DNA of 64,000 nucleotides from JAVBQF01 sp031549195 (GTDB lineage: Bacteria; Bacillota_I; Bacilli_A; RF39; UBA660), in contig JAVBQF010000005.1 of assembly GCA_031549195.1 (NCBI GenBank), positions 36,049 through 100,048 of the forward strand. The letters are read 5' to 3'. The notes under the pieces were generated by a model that searched no databases, was not told where the DNA came from, and saw only the letters and a list, made by a program, of their open reading frames with translations. A program made the position numbers and the translations under genes. Positions 53,866 through 63,036 of the stretch are shown piece by piece (positions within the stretch are counted from its first letter, which is position 1; the number at the start of each line of letters is the position of its first letter).

Positions 53866-54381
53866 CTAATATTGTACATAGTTAAGCAGAACTGATATTG
53901 GTCTACTTAAATCTGCTTCTGTAGGTTGTTCTTCTGTTGCATCATTGTATGTTGCAGTAACTGTAAACGTTTTAACGCTTCCTGCTGCTAAAGCATCATT
54001 AGCATTTAATCCATCAACACTATAAACAATGAACTTACCGACATCATAATCTTCTGGTGTTATTTGAATATTGTTTAGCTTTGCATTAATATTTCCTGAA
54101 TTAGTAACACTAACTGTATATGTAACACTGTCACCAGGTTCCATTAATTTAGCATTAAATGTAGCTAGTGTGTTATTGGTAGTAACTCCAAGATCTTCAC
54201 CAGTTCCTGTAGTAGCAGTACTTACAATATTTGATATTTTTACATCCCAAGATGGATCTTCAATAGTTGCTCCACCATTAACTCTAAGTTCAGTAGATAA
54301 CAGTGCATAACCAACCGACATAAATACTACTGAAACTAATAGTGCTATAATTAATATATTCTTTTTATCTCTAGTTTCCAT
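53866..54381 (-). CDS. TasA/CalY-like secreted protein with SipW-type signal
   Basis: A 171-residue exported protein. The N-terminus (KKNILIIALLVSVVFMSVGYAL) is a SipW-type signal with a GYALLST cleavage area. The mature part is beta-rich with NTLATFNAKLMEPGDSVTYT and SVTNSGNINAKL, the jelly-roll pattern of TasA/camelysin-like proteins that form extracellular fibres. It is the natural substrate candidate for the SipW-like peptidase encoded 670 bases downstream. It has its own strong promoter and terminator. Confidence 0.75.
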   Translation of the reverse strand: METRDKKNILIIALLVSVVFMSVGYALLSTELRVNGGATIEDPSWDVKISNIVSTATTGTGEDLGVTTNNTLATFNAKLMEPGDSVTYTVSVTNSGNINAKLNNIQITPEDYDVGKFIVYSVDGLNANDALAAGSVKTFTVTATYNDATEEQPTEADLSRPISVLLNYVQY

Positions 54382-54399
54382 ATATATCCTCCTATATAA

Positions 54400-54428
54400 A
54401 TTCTAATATAAAAGGATGCCTTTGTCAA
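54400..54428 (-). promoter_or_regulatory. SigA-type promoter of the TasA-like gene
   Basis: TTGACA (54428-54423), 17-base spacer, TAGAAT (54405-54400), followed by AGGAGG and the start codon. Confidence 0.8.
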
Positions 54429-54444
54429 ATAAAGATATTACTTT

Positions 54445-54684
54445 TTAGAACATTTTGTCAACATCTTTAGGTACATTATCATTTACAATTGCATTAACAA
54501 TTTTTTGTGTTTTTTCTTCACTCACATCTTTACCTGTAACTTTAGACAAATCTTTGATTACATCCCTTAAAACTCCTTCATCCTTCATATTAGAATTCTG
54601 TAGTTTTTTGGCTAATGACATGATAGTTTCCTTACTAACATTAGTTCTACCTTCCACTTTCTTAAAAAAAGAATCTCCAAACAT
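54445..54684 (-). CDS. spoVIF: Stage VI sporulation protein F (SpoVIF)
   Basis: A 79-residue helical protein matching SpoVIF: FFKKVEGRTNVSKETIMSLA, LQNSNMKDEGVLRDVI and the closing KIVNAIVNDNVPKDVDKM. In Bacillus SpoVIF is made in the mother cell and is needed for proper coat assembly. AGGAGG precedes the ATG. It follows der and a small gene, so read-through from der is possible, but a sporulation promoter would be expected in the 42-base gap. Confidence 0.88.
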   Translation of the reverse strand: MFGDSFFKKVEGRTNVSKETIMSLAKKLQNSNMKDEGVLRDVIKDLSKVTGKDVSEEKTQKIVNAIVNDNVPKDVDKMF

Positions 54685-54726
54685 AAAAAACCTCCTACAT
54701 AATTATATGTAAGAGTTTTTATTTTG

Positions 54727-54918
54727 CTAATTGTTACCTTCTAATTTTCTAACTTTCTTTTCATATTTTTCTACTTTGTCTCTTAATTCCATTGCTTTTT
54801 TTAGATATACTTCATTTGGTATCTGTTTTTTTTCAAACCTTGTGTTCAATAATTCTTGAGCTTCTCTTAATCCTTTTAATATTTCTACTGGATTTTCTTT
54901 ACTAGTAAATGGCCACAT
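54727..54918 (-). CDS. Small charged protein downstream of der
   Basis: A 63-residue, mostly helical, Lys/Glu-rich protein (from KENPVEILKGLREAQELL to a coiled-coil-like C-terminus). Its ATG overlaps the stop of der by one base, so it is translated with der. No family recognised. Confidence 0.7.
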   Translation of the reverse strand: MWPFTSKENPVEILKGLREAQELLNTRFEKKQIPNEVYLKKAMELRDKVEKYEKKVRKLEGNN

Positions 54919-56225
54919 TATTCTTCACCTCTATTTTTAAATCTTATTACAATTGGAGTACCTTCTAACTCAAAGTTTTCTCTTAATTTATTTTCTAGAT
55001 ATCTTGGATATGAAAAGTGTACTAAATTTTTACTGTTGACGTGCATTATAAATGTTGGAGGACAACTACCTGCTTGATTCGCAAAATATATCTTCAATCT
55101 TTTTCCTTTATATGATGGAGGTGGATTTAATTGATATGCATCAAGTATCACTTCGTTTAATATGCTCGTTTTAATCTCACGCTTAATATTTTCTGCAACC
55201 TTAACGACCTCAGGCATTATTGTGTGTATTCTCTTCTTAGTTAGTGCTGATGTAAATACAACTGGAGCATATCTCAAAAACTGAAATTCGTTTCGTATTT
55301 TTTTTGTATACTCTTTAATATCAGGATTCTCTACAGTATCCCATTTATTAACAACTATTATTAATCCTTTTCCCTTTTCTAAGACATATCCTGCAATATG
55401 TTTATCATGTTCAATAATACCTTCTTCAGCATTGATAACAAGTAGACATATATCACTTCTATCTATAGCCTTCATACTACGCAATAAGCTATATTTTTCA
55501 ATGGTTTCATATACCCTACCTCTTTTGCGCATTCCTGCTGTATCTATTACTATATACTCTTCACCATTATATTTAAGCATAGTATCAATCGCATCTCTTG
55601 TAGTACCAGCAATATCACTTACAATTACTCTCTCTTCGTTAAGCATTGCATTTATCAAACTGCTCTTTCCTACATTAGGACGTCCTACAACTGAAAACTT
55701 TATTCTTGTATCTTCTTCTACGTAGTCTTTCTTAGGAAACTTGCTAGTAATAGAATCTAGTAGTTCTATAAATCCAACTGATTGTTCTCCTGATATTGGC
55801 ATATAAGTATCAAAACCTAATTCATAGAAATCATACATATGTGATTCATAACTTTTACTATCAATTTTATTAATTACCACAATGACATCTTTATTACTAC
55901 TTCTAAGCATATCTCTTACTACAAAGTCATTAGAAGTTAATCCTTCTTTACCATCTACAATAAATAAAACAACATCAGCTTCTTCTATGGCAATCTCTGC
56001 TTGCATTTTTATTTCATTATTAAATGTTTCTCTTTCCATATCAATACCACCAGTATCAATAACATTAAATCTATAGTCCTTATAATTTGCTTCACTATAT
56101 ATTCTATCTCTTGTAACTCCTGGAGTATCTTCAATAATTGAAACTCTCTGTCCAACTAATTTATTAAAAATAGTACTCTTTCCTACATTAGGACGTCCTA
56201 CTAGCGCTACTACTGGTAACTTCAT
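54918..56225 (-). CDS. der: Ribosome-associated GTPase Der (EngA)
   Basis: A 435-residue GTPase with two tandem G domains: VALVGRPNVGKSTIF with EDTPGVTRDR and VIDTGGID in the first, VVGRPNVGKSSLINAM with DIAGTTRDAIDT and VIDTAGMRKRG in the second, then a KH-like domain with YLENKLRENFELEGTPI. It is needed to mature the large ribosomal subunit. The start at 56225 follows GAGGTGAT. Confidence 0.97.
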   Translation of the reverse strand: MKLPVVALVGRPNVGKSTIFNKLVGQRVSIIEDTPGVTRDRIYSEANYKDYRFNVIDTGGIDMERETFNNEIKMQAEIAIEEADVVLFIVDGKEGLTSNDFVVRDMLRSSNKDVIVVINKIDSKSYESHMYDFYELGFDTYMPISGEQSVGFIELLDSITSKFPKKDYVEEDTRIKFSVVGRPNVGKSSLINAMLNEERVIVSDIAGTTRDAIDTMLKYNGEEYIVIDTAGMRKRGRVYETIEKYSLLRSMKAIDRSDICLLVINAEEGIIEHDKHIAGYVLEKGKGLIIVVNKWDTVENPDIKEYTKKIRNEFQFLRYAPVVFTSALTKKRIHTIMPEVVKVAENIKREIKTSILNEVILDAYQLNPPPSYKGKRLKIYFANQAGSCPPTFIMHVNSKNLVHFSYPRYLENKLRENFELEGTPIVIRFKNRGEE

Positions 56226-56288
56226 AGATATCACCTCAACTAAGCTATATTATATCGAAAAAAACAATTTATTACAAATAAAAAATAC

Positions 56289-56750
56289 TTATACATCTAA
56301 GCATTTTAAATTATTTAAGAATTCACCATCATAAATGATTTCGTAAAACTCTGATAACCAAAGAGCATCACCTTTATTTATCTCACTAACTTTAATATAG
56401 TAATTACCTTCATTATATTTAATATTCCTATAATTTGATACAATATCATAATCATTAAATTTTAAATATACATCTGGATTTAATTCTATCACTATCTTTA
56501 AATCAATTAGCTTATCCGAAAACATATAATCATCTAATTTCTTAAAAGTAAGTCTCATCCCTATATTATTTATAATACAAATATGTACTTCGTAGAAGCC
56601 AGTTAATATTACTTTATAATATTTTTTGAATTTGACTATTATATCTTTCAGAAATTTAACTAGTTCTTCTTTTGATTCATAATTTATATTATTGTCTGTT
56701 CCACTTAAAAACACTTCAAAGTTATCTTCATCAATAATATCAAGTTTCAT
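56289..56750 (-). CDS. Unknown protein, faintly MecA-like at the N-terminus
   Basis: A 153-residue protein. The opening MKLDIIDEDNFEVFLSG and the domain sizes recall MecA-type adaptor proteins for ClpC, but the likeness is weak and short. The rest is beta-rich (YKVILTGFYEVHICII) and lacks a motif. It lies between def and der, about 60 bases from each, on the same strand. Confidence 0.65.
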   Translation of the reverse strand: MKLDIIDEDNFEVFLSGTDNNINYESKEELVKFLKDIIVKFKKYYKVILTGFYEVHICIINNIGMRLTFKKLDDYMFSDKLIDLKIVIELNPDVYLKFNDYDIVSNYRNIKYNEGNYYIKVSEINKGDALWLSEFYEIIYDGEFLNNLKCLDV

Positions 56751-56802
56751 TTAACCACCTACATTATCATATGTAAACGGATTAAATATGTTTTGTGTTA
56801 AT

Positions 56803-57399
56803 TTAATTGATATCTTTTCCCTTTCTCATCTTGTTCTCTATCTCTTCAAAATTACAATCCTTCGATATTATTTCATATGGATGTGATTCCCTAAATTTAA
56901 TTCTTTCACTTTGTGGCATCTTTTTAATTTCTCTCGCAATATCTATATGTAGTATTCCGTTTAAATGATCATACTCATGTGAAAATACTGTTGCTTCAAA
57001 ACCTTCTAAAGTTCTAATCTGTAAATTACCATCAATATCTTGATATGCAATAGTTATCACATATGGCCTACTGACCAGCCCCATATTATCTAAACAGCTT
57101 GCGCAAGCTTCCCAAAATCTTGTGTGTCCTTTTCTATTTTTAATAACAGGATTTATTAAAATTTGACCCTCATTATAACTAATATCATCAAAATTTTCAG
57201 AATCCAAAGTGGTATTCTTTAAATAGATTATTCTTTTAGGTATTCCAACCTGAACTGCCGCCATAGCAAATACTTTATTACCTAAGCAATATTCTTCTAA
57301 TGCCTTTATATCATCAAAATATGATTTATCTCCAAGGTCTACATCACTTGATATTTGTCTCAAATATGACTCGTTATCCGCAATTGTTATTCTTTCCAC
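56803..57399 (-). CDS. def: Peptide deformylase
   Basis: A 198-residue metalloenzyme that removes formyl from new proteins. The zinc/iron ligands are in HEYDHLNG (motif 3, two His and catalytic Glu) and in EACASC (the EGCLS motif 2, altered but with its Cys kept). Motif 1 appears as VFAMAAVQVGI, lacking the usual GxG. The start is taken as GTG at 57399, eight bases after AGGAG. With altered motifs it could be a divergent or second deformylase. Confidence 0.85.
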   Translation of the reverse strand: MERITIADNESYLRQISSDVDLGDKSYFDDIKALEEYCLGNKVFAMAAVQVGIPKRIIYLKNTTLDSENFDDISYNEGQILINPVIKNRKGHTRFWEACASCLDNMGLVSRPYVITIAYQDIDGNLQIRTLEGFEATVFSHEYDHLNGILHIDIAREIKKMPQSERIKFRESHPYEIISKDCNFEEIENKMRKGKDIN

Positions 57400-57472
57400 T
57401 CTAATCACTCCTATGAGTATATTTTAGCATAAGAATAAGATTATTACTTATTAAAGTAACAATCTTATTCAA

Positions 57473-57856
57473 TTAATCACCTATTGGATTCTCAATAAGT
57501 GTTGCAAAAATAAACTCATGGCGATGTCCATCATTAATAGCAGTTTGTCCACTAATAAAGTGTACATGTCTTCCATCACCAACAGAAATTGCCGGACCAG
57601 TATTATCATTTAATATATGAAAATGATCCTCATAAAAATCTGTCCTTGTTTCTACTCTATGAAAATGATTTCCTCCAGGTAATGGAAATGCTTCTCCAGT
57701 AATACACGCAAATCTATGGTTATGTGGTTCTTCTTCTAATTCTGCTAACTTGACACTACCAAGAAATTCATGAGTATGCCTTTGAGTTCTAGGACAATCA
57801 TAATTTTCTTCTTTTTTATCCTCCATGATTTTACTTAAAAGGTTCTCATCAAACAT
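57473..57856 (-). CDS. YmaF-family His-rich protein
   Basis: A 127-residue protein of the YmaF type, with repeated H-x-H pairs: QRHTHEFLGS, PHNHRFACI, GNHFHRVETRTDFYEDHFH, GRHVHFISG and DGHRHEF. The arrangement suggests metal binding on a beta-roll; the role is unknown. GAGG precedes the ATG. Confidence 0.85.
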   Translation of the reverse strand: MFDENLLSKIMEDKKEENYDCPRTQRHTHEFLGSVKLAELEEEPHNHRFACITGEAFPLPGGNHFHRVETRTDFYEDHFHILNDNTGPAISVGDGRHVHFISGQTAINDGHRHEFIFATLIENPIGD

Positions 57857-57943
57857 TATTTCACCTCCTTACTACAATGTATCTTATTCTCTTGTATTAA
57901 AGTGAAATATAGCTATAGTTTAGTATTTTCAAACTTATTTTAA

Positions 57944-57983
57944 GCAAAATTAAAGCCTATATAGTTTTTTATATAGGCTTTCT
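57944..57983 (-). terminator. Terminator of the ackA-nrnA-ysxC unit
   Basis: A twelve-pair stem, AAAGCCTATATA with TATATAGGCTTT, then AATTTTG on the minus strand. The T-run is short. Confidence 0.7.
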
Positions 57984-57984
57984 T

Positions 57985-58578
57985 TTAATTATTTGATGTT
58001 AATAACCCTTCTATCTTTGTTATTACTTCTTCTCTTCCAAGTTTACTTACACTAGAAAATATTATGATATCATCACCAACAACTAAATCCAATGTTTCTT
58101 TTAGTTGCTTTATATTCTTATCTTTTTGACTACCTCCAACTTTATCAGCCTTTGTAGCAACAATTGTAACAGGAATATTATAGTGCTTTAAATAGTTATA
58201 CATTAATACATCATCTTCTGTTGGTTTGTGTCTAAAATCAATTAGTAGAAATACTCTTTTTAGAATAGTTCTTGTTTCAAGATATTCTTCTACCATCATA
58301 CCAAATTTCTTCTGTTCTTCTTTGTTTACAGCAGCATAGCCATATCCTGGCACATCAACTAAAAAGAAAGAATCATTTACCAAATAAAAGTTAATAGTAT
58401 TTGTCTTACCAGGTCTTGCTGATATTCTAGCTAAACTTTTTCTATTTACCAAAGTATTCATAAAGCTGCTCTTACCGACATTACTTCTTCCAACCATAAT
58501 AAATTCAGGATATCCCTCTTCAGGATACTGACTGCGTCTTACTGCACTGATATATAAATCTACACTATTAATATTCAT
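57985..58578 (-). CDS. ysxC: Ribosome biogenesis GTPase EngB (YsxC)
   Basis: A 197-residue GTPase needed for large-subunit assembly. GRSNVGKSSFMN (G1), GKTNTINFYLV, DVPGYGYA (G3) and VATKADKVG (G4) are present, with the family linker RISARPG. The ATG at 58578 lies within the end of nrnA; they overlap by 11 bases. Confidence 0.95.
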   Translation of the reverse strand: MNINSVDLYISAVRRSQYPEEGYPEFIMVGRSNVGKSSFMNTLVNRKSLARISARPGKTNTINFYLVNDSFFLVDVPGYGYAAVNKEEQKKFGMMVEEYLETRTILKRVFLLIDFRHKPTEDDVLMYNYLKHYNIPVTIVATKADKVGGSQKDKNIKQLKETLDLVVGDDIIIFSSVSKLGREEVITKIEGLLTSNN

Positions 58579-59533
58579 TACTTTCACTTTCTTTCTCTAA
58601 ATACTCTTTACAAGCATCATCTAACATGTTTAACAATTCATCAACATCGGATACATTGCTTCTTGGTATTCTAGCACCAGATGCAAACTTATGCCCACCA
58701 CCATGATATCTTTCTGCAATTGTATTAATTACTGGACCACGTGACCTTATATTTACTTTCATTAAGTCATTCTTCACATCTTCAGTAATTGTAACCCACA
58801 CGAGTAAATCTTCAATATTATTAAAATTATTTACTTGATTACCTGCTGATGAAACGTCCACATTGTGTTCTTCTAATATATCTGGTGTTATTTTTATATA
58901 ACCTAACCCATTTTTTGTAATAATCATATTACTTGCAACATAACCTTGAAACCTAAATTCACTAAGTGGTCTCATATAAATATTCTGGTATAACGGACCA
59001 ACTTCTAAATCAAAATCTTTTAGCAATTTTGTGGTATCCTCTAACACTTTAGCCGTTGTATTAAATAAAAATCTATTGGTATCCGATATAATGCCCATAA
59101 ATAAATATTCTGCTATTTCCCTATCAAGCACCAGCTTAGTGTTGTTGATTAAATCAAGAACTAATTCTGAAGCACTTGATGCAGTATCATTGATAAGTTC
59201 TATGTCACAAAATGCTTCTATATACGGATGATGATCTATTTTAATCTTATATACATATGGACTAAAATCACCTATATCTACTCTTTTTTTATCTGGTGTA
59301 TCTAGAACAATTAACAAAGCCTTACTAATGTCATCTAGTTTATCCATTTTTGGAAAATAATTATATCTTGAACTCTTTGATCCTACTGCATAGACATTCT
59401 TTTCTGGGAATGTCTTTTTAATAGATTCTTTTAATCCAATTTGAGCGCCAAGAGCATCTGGATCTACTCCAATATGTCTTGCAATAACTATTGTATTATA
59501 CTTTTTAATCTTTTTAAAAATATCTTTAAACAT
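58568..59533 (-). CDS. DHH/DHHA1 phosphoesterase (NrnA-like)
   Basis: A 321-residue enzyme that degrades short oligoribonucleotides or 3'-phosphoadenosine phosphate. The DHH part has ARHIGVDPDALGA, VLDTPD and IDHHPYI (the DHH motif); the DHHA1 domain ends in GGGHKFASGARI. AGGAAA precedes the ATG, eight bases after the ackA stop. Whether it prefers nanoRNA, pAp or c-di-AMP cannot be decided here. Confidence 0.9.
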   Translation of the reverse strand: MFKDIFKKIKKYNTIVIARHIGVDPDALGAQIGLKESIKKTFPEKNVYAVGSKSSRYNYFPKMDKLDDISKALLIVLDTPDKKRVDIGDFSPYVYKIKIDHHPYIEAFCDIELINDTASSASELVLDLINNTKLVLDREIAEYLFMGIISDTNRFLFNTTAKVLEDTTKLLKDFDLEVGPLYQNIYMRPLSEFRFQGYVASNMIITKNGLGYIKITPDILEEHNVDVSSAGNQVNNFNNIEDLLVWVTITEDVKNDLMKVNIRSRGPVINTIAERYHGGGHKFASGARIPRSNVSDVDELLNMLDDACKEYLEKESESNEY

Positions 59534-59541
59534 AGTATTTC

Positions 59542-60726
59542 CTATCTATTTATTATTTCTAAAGTATCAAGTGCAATCATTAACTCTTCATCTGTTGGCA
59601 CTACAAACATTGGAATTTTCGAATCTTTAGTTGTAATACGGCAAAATTCTCCAAATGCTTTAATGTTTGCTTCAATATCAAGCTTAATGCCAAATGCTGC
59701 AAGTTTTTCTGCAACTAATGCTCTAACACCAGGATCACGTTCTCCAATACCAGCCATGAAGCATATTGCATCTACTCTACCAAGTTCTACATAATATTGT
59801 GCCACATACTTAACTATTGAATTAGTAAATAATTCTCTTGCAAGAATACTTTGTTCTTTACCTTCTGCAATTGCTTGTTCTATATCTCTTGCGTCACTAC
59901 TAAACTCGCTAACTCCATATAACCCTGAGTTCTTATTTAGGTCATTCATTATTTCCCCAACACTCTTACCTTCTTTTTCCATAACAAAAGGTATTATTGT
60001 TGAATCAATATCACCAGCACGAGTTCCCATCATTAATCCTGAATTAGGAGTGAATCCCATTGATGTATCAACTGATTGACCATCTCTAATAGCAGCACAA
60101 GACGCTCCATTACCTAAATGACATGTAATAATATTTAAATCTTGTTTATTTAAATATTCTTGCATCTTTAACGAAACATATCTATGACTAGTTCCATGAA
60201 AACCATATTTTCTAACTCCATATTCTCTATACCAATTGTATGGTACAGGATATAGATATCTTTCCTTACCTATTGTCTGATGGAATGCTGTATCAAATAC
60301 TGCAACCATTGGAGTTCTTGGTAACGCTTCTTTAAACACTTTAATACCAACTGCATTAGCAGGATTATGAAGTGGTGCTAAATCAGTGAACCCAATAATA
60401 TCTTCTAATACTTCATCTGTAATCATAACTGAGCTACTATACTTATCTCCACCATGAACTACTCTATGTCCAATACCATCTATTTCCTCTAGCGTATCAA
60501 CTATTTTTAAATCAACTAACTTTTCAAGCAAAGTCCTAACTGCATCACCATGATCACTAAGCTCTGCTTCTATTTTAACTTTATTACCATCATATTTAAA
60601 TGTATAGAATGATCCTTCCATTCCTACTCTTTCAAAACTACCAGATACAATAACATCTTTAGTATCCATATTAAATAAACTAAATTTGAGTGTACTGCTT
60701 CCAGCATTAATAGATATTATTTTCAT
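59542..60726 (-). CDS. ackA: Acetate kinase
   Basis: A 394-residue enzyme that makes ATP and acetate from acetyl phosphate in fermentation. It opens KIISINAGSSTLKFSLF and has HRVVHGGDKY, VFDTAFHQT and YGFHGTSHRYV, all typical. Length is normal. AGGTAAT precedes the ATG. It is followed by nrnA and ysxC in one unit; pta is not in the window. Confidence 0.97.
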   Translation of the reverse strand: MKIISINAGSSTLKFSLFNMDTKDVIVSGSFERVGMEGSFYTFKYDGNKVKIEAELSDHGDAVRTLLEKLVDLKIVDTLEEIDGIGHRVVHGGDKYSSSVMITDEVLEDIIGFTDLAPLHNPANAVGIKVFKEALPRTPMVAVFDTAFHQTIGKERYLYPVPYNWYREYGVRKYGFHGTSHRYVSLKMQEYLNKQDLNIITCHLGNGASCAAIRDGQSVDTSMGFTPNSGLMMGTRAGDIDSTIIPFVMEKEGKSVGEIMNDLNKNSGLYGVSEFSSDARDIEQAIAEGKEQSILARELFTNSIVKYVAQYYVELGRVDAICFMAGIGERDPGVRALVAEKLAAFGIKLDIEANIKAFGEFCRITTKDSKIPMFVVPTDEELMIALDTLEIINR

Positions 60727-60860
60727 TTTATTACCTCATTTCAATATATATATTTTATCAAATATTATATACTTTGTGAACTGTTTTCCAATGAAAAAGA
60801 ATATCTTATATTCTTTTTTTAATATTTTTGTATTTATAAATCGATAATATTGCTTTTCTA

Positions 60861-60892
60861 TTAAAAAAGATAGAGATCATTTCCTCTATCTT
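60861..60892 (-). terminator. Terminator of the SASP gene
   Basis: AAGATAGAG with CTCTATCTT, then a T-run on the minus strand. A second hairpin at about 60794-60822 lies further on, before ackA. Confidence 0.85.
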
Positions 60893-60903
60893 AATTTATT
60901 TAA

Positions 60904-61113
60904 TTAGAAATTACCATTGTAGTTTCCTAATTGATTCATTCCTTGGTTAACTAGTCTTCTAGTAATTTCACCACCAACTCTACCGTTAGCACGTGAAGTA
61001 GAATCTGGACCTAAATTTACACCAAATTCGCTAGCTATTTCATATTTCATCTTGTCGATAGCTTGTTTAGCACCAGGAACTCTCATTTTCATAGCTTCTT
61101 GTTTACCGTTCAT
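60904..61113 (-). CDS. Alpha/beta-type small acid-soluble spore protein
   Basis: A 69-residue SASP, which coats and protects spore DNA. The GPR protease site lies in YEIASEFGV (24-32), followed by NLGPDSTSRANGRVGGEIT, the family signature. AGGAGGTG precedes the ATG at 61113. A SigG-type promoter lies upstream and a strong terminator downstream. Confidence 0.97.
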   Translation of the reverse strand: MNGKQEAMKMRVPGAKQAIDKMKYEIASEFGVNLGPDSTSRANGRVGGEITRRLVNQGMNQLGNYNGNF

Positions 61114-61136
61114 GTATTTCACCTCCTATACATTTT

Positions 61137-61165
61137 TAGGATGTGAAAAATTTAACAAATCATAC
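61137..61165 (-). promoter_or_regulatory. SigG-type promoter of the SASP gene
   Basis: GTATG (61165-61161) and CATCCTA (61143-61137) fit the forespore SigG forms GHATR and CATNHTA, with a 17-base spacer. The gene is a known class of SigG target. Confidence 0.7.
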
Positions 61166-61189
61166 ATTATTTAGGTTGGTAAAATTTAC

Positions 61190-62377
61190 CTATAATAATT
61201 CTTCAAATTCAGAATTATCATCTTCTGTTATTATTATAGTATTTACTTCTTTAACAGCCTTTTGTATTAATGTCTGAAAATCAAAATTATTTTCAAGTTC
61301 AATTGAATAAGAGAGATTTGGGTTTATTACTGGATGCTTAGGTACAAACACTGTACAACAATCCTCAAATGGTAAAATACTCGTCTCATAAGTATCTATT
61401 TTTTTAGCAATATCTATTATTTCAAGCTTATCAAGACACGCTACTGGTCTTATGACGGGCATATTAGTAACTTCATTAATAACAGACATACTTGTAAGGG
61501 TTTGACTTGCTACTTGTCCAACTGATTCACCATTTACTATTGCTAATATTTTTTTTCTTCTAGCAAGTCTTTCCGTTATACGATACATCATTCTGCGCAT
61601 AATAGTAATTGTATAAGCTGGATCACAATTTTTATAAATTGATTCTTGTATTTCAGTGAAAGATATTATATGCAATTTTATTTTTGGTGTATATTTACTC
61701 AATTTTCTAGCAAGCTCTATTACTTTATTTCTTGCTTCTATACTAGTATGTGGAATAGCTTCAAAATATACTGCATCTATCATAATGCCACGCTTTAGCG
61801 CAAGATATCCTGCCACTGGCGAATCAATACCACCACTAAGCATTAATAATCCACTACCAAGTGTACCAGATGGATATCCACCTAATCCCTTATAACTATT
61901 AGTATATATATATGTATAGTCTTTTCTTATTTCAATATTAAGAAGTAATTCTGGCTTATGAACATCAACTTTTATATTTTTAATATTTTTTAAAATTAAT
62001 CCACCAATACTCCTTGAAAAATCTAAACTTTTAATAGGAAAGCTCTTATCACTACGCTTTGTTTCTACTTTAAAAGTATTAAACTTTTCATTATTTAATA
62101 TATCCAATATTGTTTTTTCTATTAATTTAATATCTGTATTAACTTTATAAGCAACTAAATATTCATGTATTCCAAAAATATTATTAACTTTAGATAATAT
62201 TTTGTCTAAATCATCATCATTAAATTCAATGTACATTCTAGACAAATCCTTAAAAATATTAACATCTAAATTTTTTAACTTATCTTTTATATTTTTATAT
62301 AAAAAATTAATAAAGAAACCTCTATTATCTTTTTTAGTTGTTAATTCTCCATATTTTATCATTATTACTCTATTCAT
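61190..62377 (-). CDS. thiI: tRNA 4-thiouridine synthase / thiazole sulfurtransferase ThiI
   Basis: A 395-residue enzyme that adenylates and thiolates U8 of tRNA. An N-terminal ferredoxin-like and THUMP part (about 60-165) is followed by the PP-loop LSGGIDSPVAGYLA and later ESVGQVASQTLTSM. The C-terminal rhodanese domain of the E. coli enzyme is absent, as in Bacillus. The nifS-like partner gene is not next to it. Confidence 0.93.
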   Translation of the reverse strand: MNRVIMIKYGELTTKKDNRGFFINFLYKNIKDKLKNLDVNIFKDLSRMYIEFNDDDLDKILSKVNNIFGIHEYLVAYKVNTDIKLIEKTILDILNNEKFNTFKVETKRSDKSFPIKSLDFSRSIGGLILKNIKNIKVDVHKPELLLNIEIRKDYTYIYTNSYKGLGGYPSGTLGSGLLMLSGGIDSPVAGYLALKRGIMIDAVYFEAIPHTSIEARNKVIELARKLSKYTPKIKLHIISFTEIQESIYKNCDPAYTITIMRRMMYRITERLARRKKILAIVNGESVGQVASQTLTSMSVINEVTNMPVIRPVACLDKLEIIDIAKKIDTYETSILPFEDCCTVFVPKHPVINPNLSYSIELENNFDFQTLIQKAVKEVNTIIITEDDNSEFEELL

Positions 62378-62403
62378 ATTAAACCACCAGAAATACTATA
62401 ACA

Positions 62404-62432
62404 CAAAAAATAGGTTTTAAAAACCTATTTTA
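62404..62432 (-). terminator. Terminator of the gene at 62437
   Basis: AAATAGGTTTT with AAAACCTATTT, then TTTG on the minus strand, just after the stop. Confidence 0.8.
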
Positions 62433-62436
62433 AAGC

Positions 62437-63036
62437 TTATTTTACTTCGATAATATATAATTTATTTTCTTTATGTATTACTGTAAGTGTTGCTGTTTTT
62501 GAATAACCTAAGTCTTTATTATAATCAAAAGATAATTCTACACTATAAGCATTAGTATCCTTAACAGTTTTATAGTCATATGTAGTACGACTTATATTTA
62601 TTATATCTACTTTATTTATAATTGGTAATTCTTGATTTCTATCACCATATACATTACTCATTACATACTTATAAATAGTATTCTTAGCCTTTTCTTGAAG
62701 GTTTAAAGAATAATCTGGATGAACATATTGTATTCCACCAATATCTTGATTAGTAACCTTATTATCCAATGTATAGAAATCTATTATAAATAATTTTGAA
62801 ATAGTTGATACATAATCTTCTTCATTTACTACTTCTTTACTTAATATATTTTTTAATTCTTTAAATGTATCTTTATAAAAAGTAGTTGCTGTTTCATATA
62901 AAACATAATTATAACTATCTATTTTTTCTAATACTTCAGTTTCCTGTAATCCTTCTTTTTTACCTTTTAGTAAATTAAAAGAAACAATCGCTATAACTAC
63001 TATAAATACAACTATTATAATTAGTTTTTTATTCAT
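62437..63036 (-). CDS. Membrane-anchored extracellular protein, unknown
   Basis: A 199-residue protein with one N-terminal membrane helix (about 4-23) and an outer domain with long helices followed by strands (YSVELSFDYNKDLG, TLTVIHKENKLYIIEV) at the end. The start at 63036 follows GAAGG and overlaps the end of the LtaS-like gene by eight bases, so the two are translated together and may work together on the cell surface. Confidence 0.75.
   Translation of the reverse strand: MNKKLIIIVVFIVVIAIVSFNLLKGKKEGLQETEVLEKIDSYNYVLYETATTFYKDTFKELKNILSKEVVNEEDYVSTISKLFIIDFYTLDNKVTNQDIGGIQYVHPDYSLNLQEKAKNTIYKYVMSNVYGDRNQELPIINKVDIINISRTTYDYKTVKDTNAYSVELSFDYNKDLGYSKTATLTVIHKENKLYIIEVK

Noticed and set aside
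54690..54726. Palindrome between spoVIF and the gene upstream as a terminator or sRNA
   Set aside because: The T-run follows it only on the plus strand, where no gene leads into it; the stem is short and AT-only.
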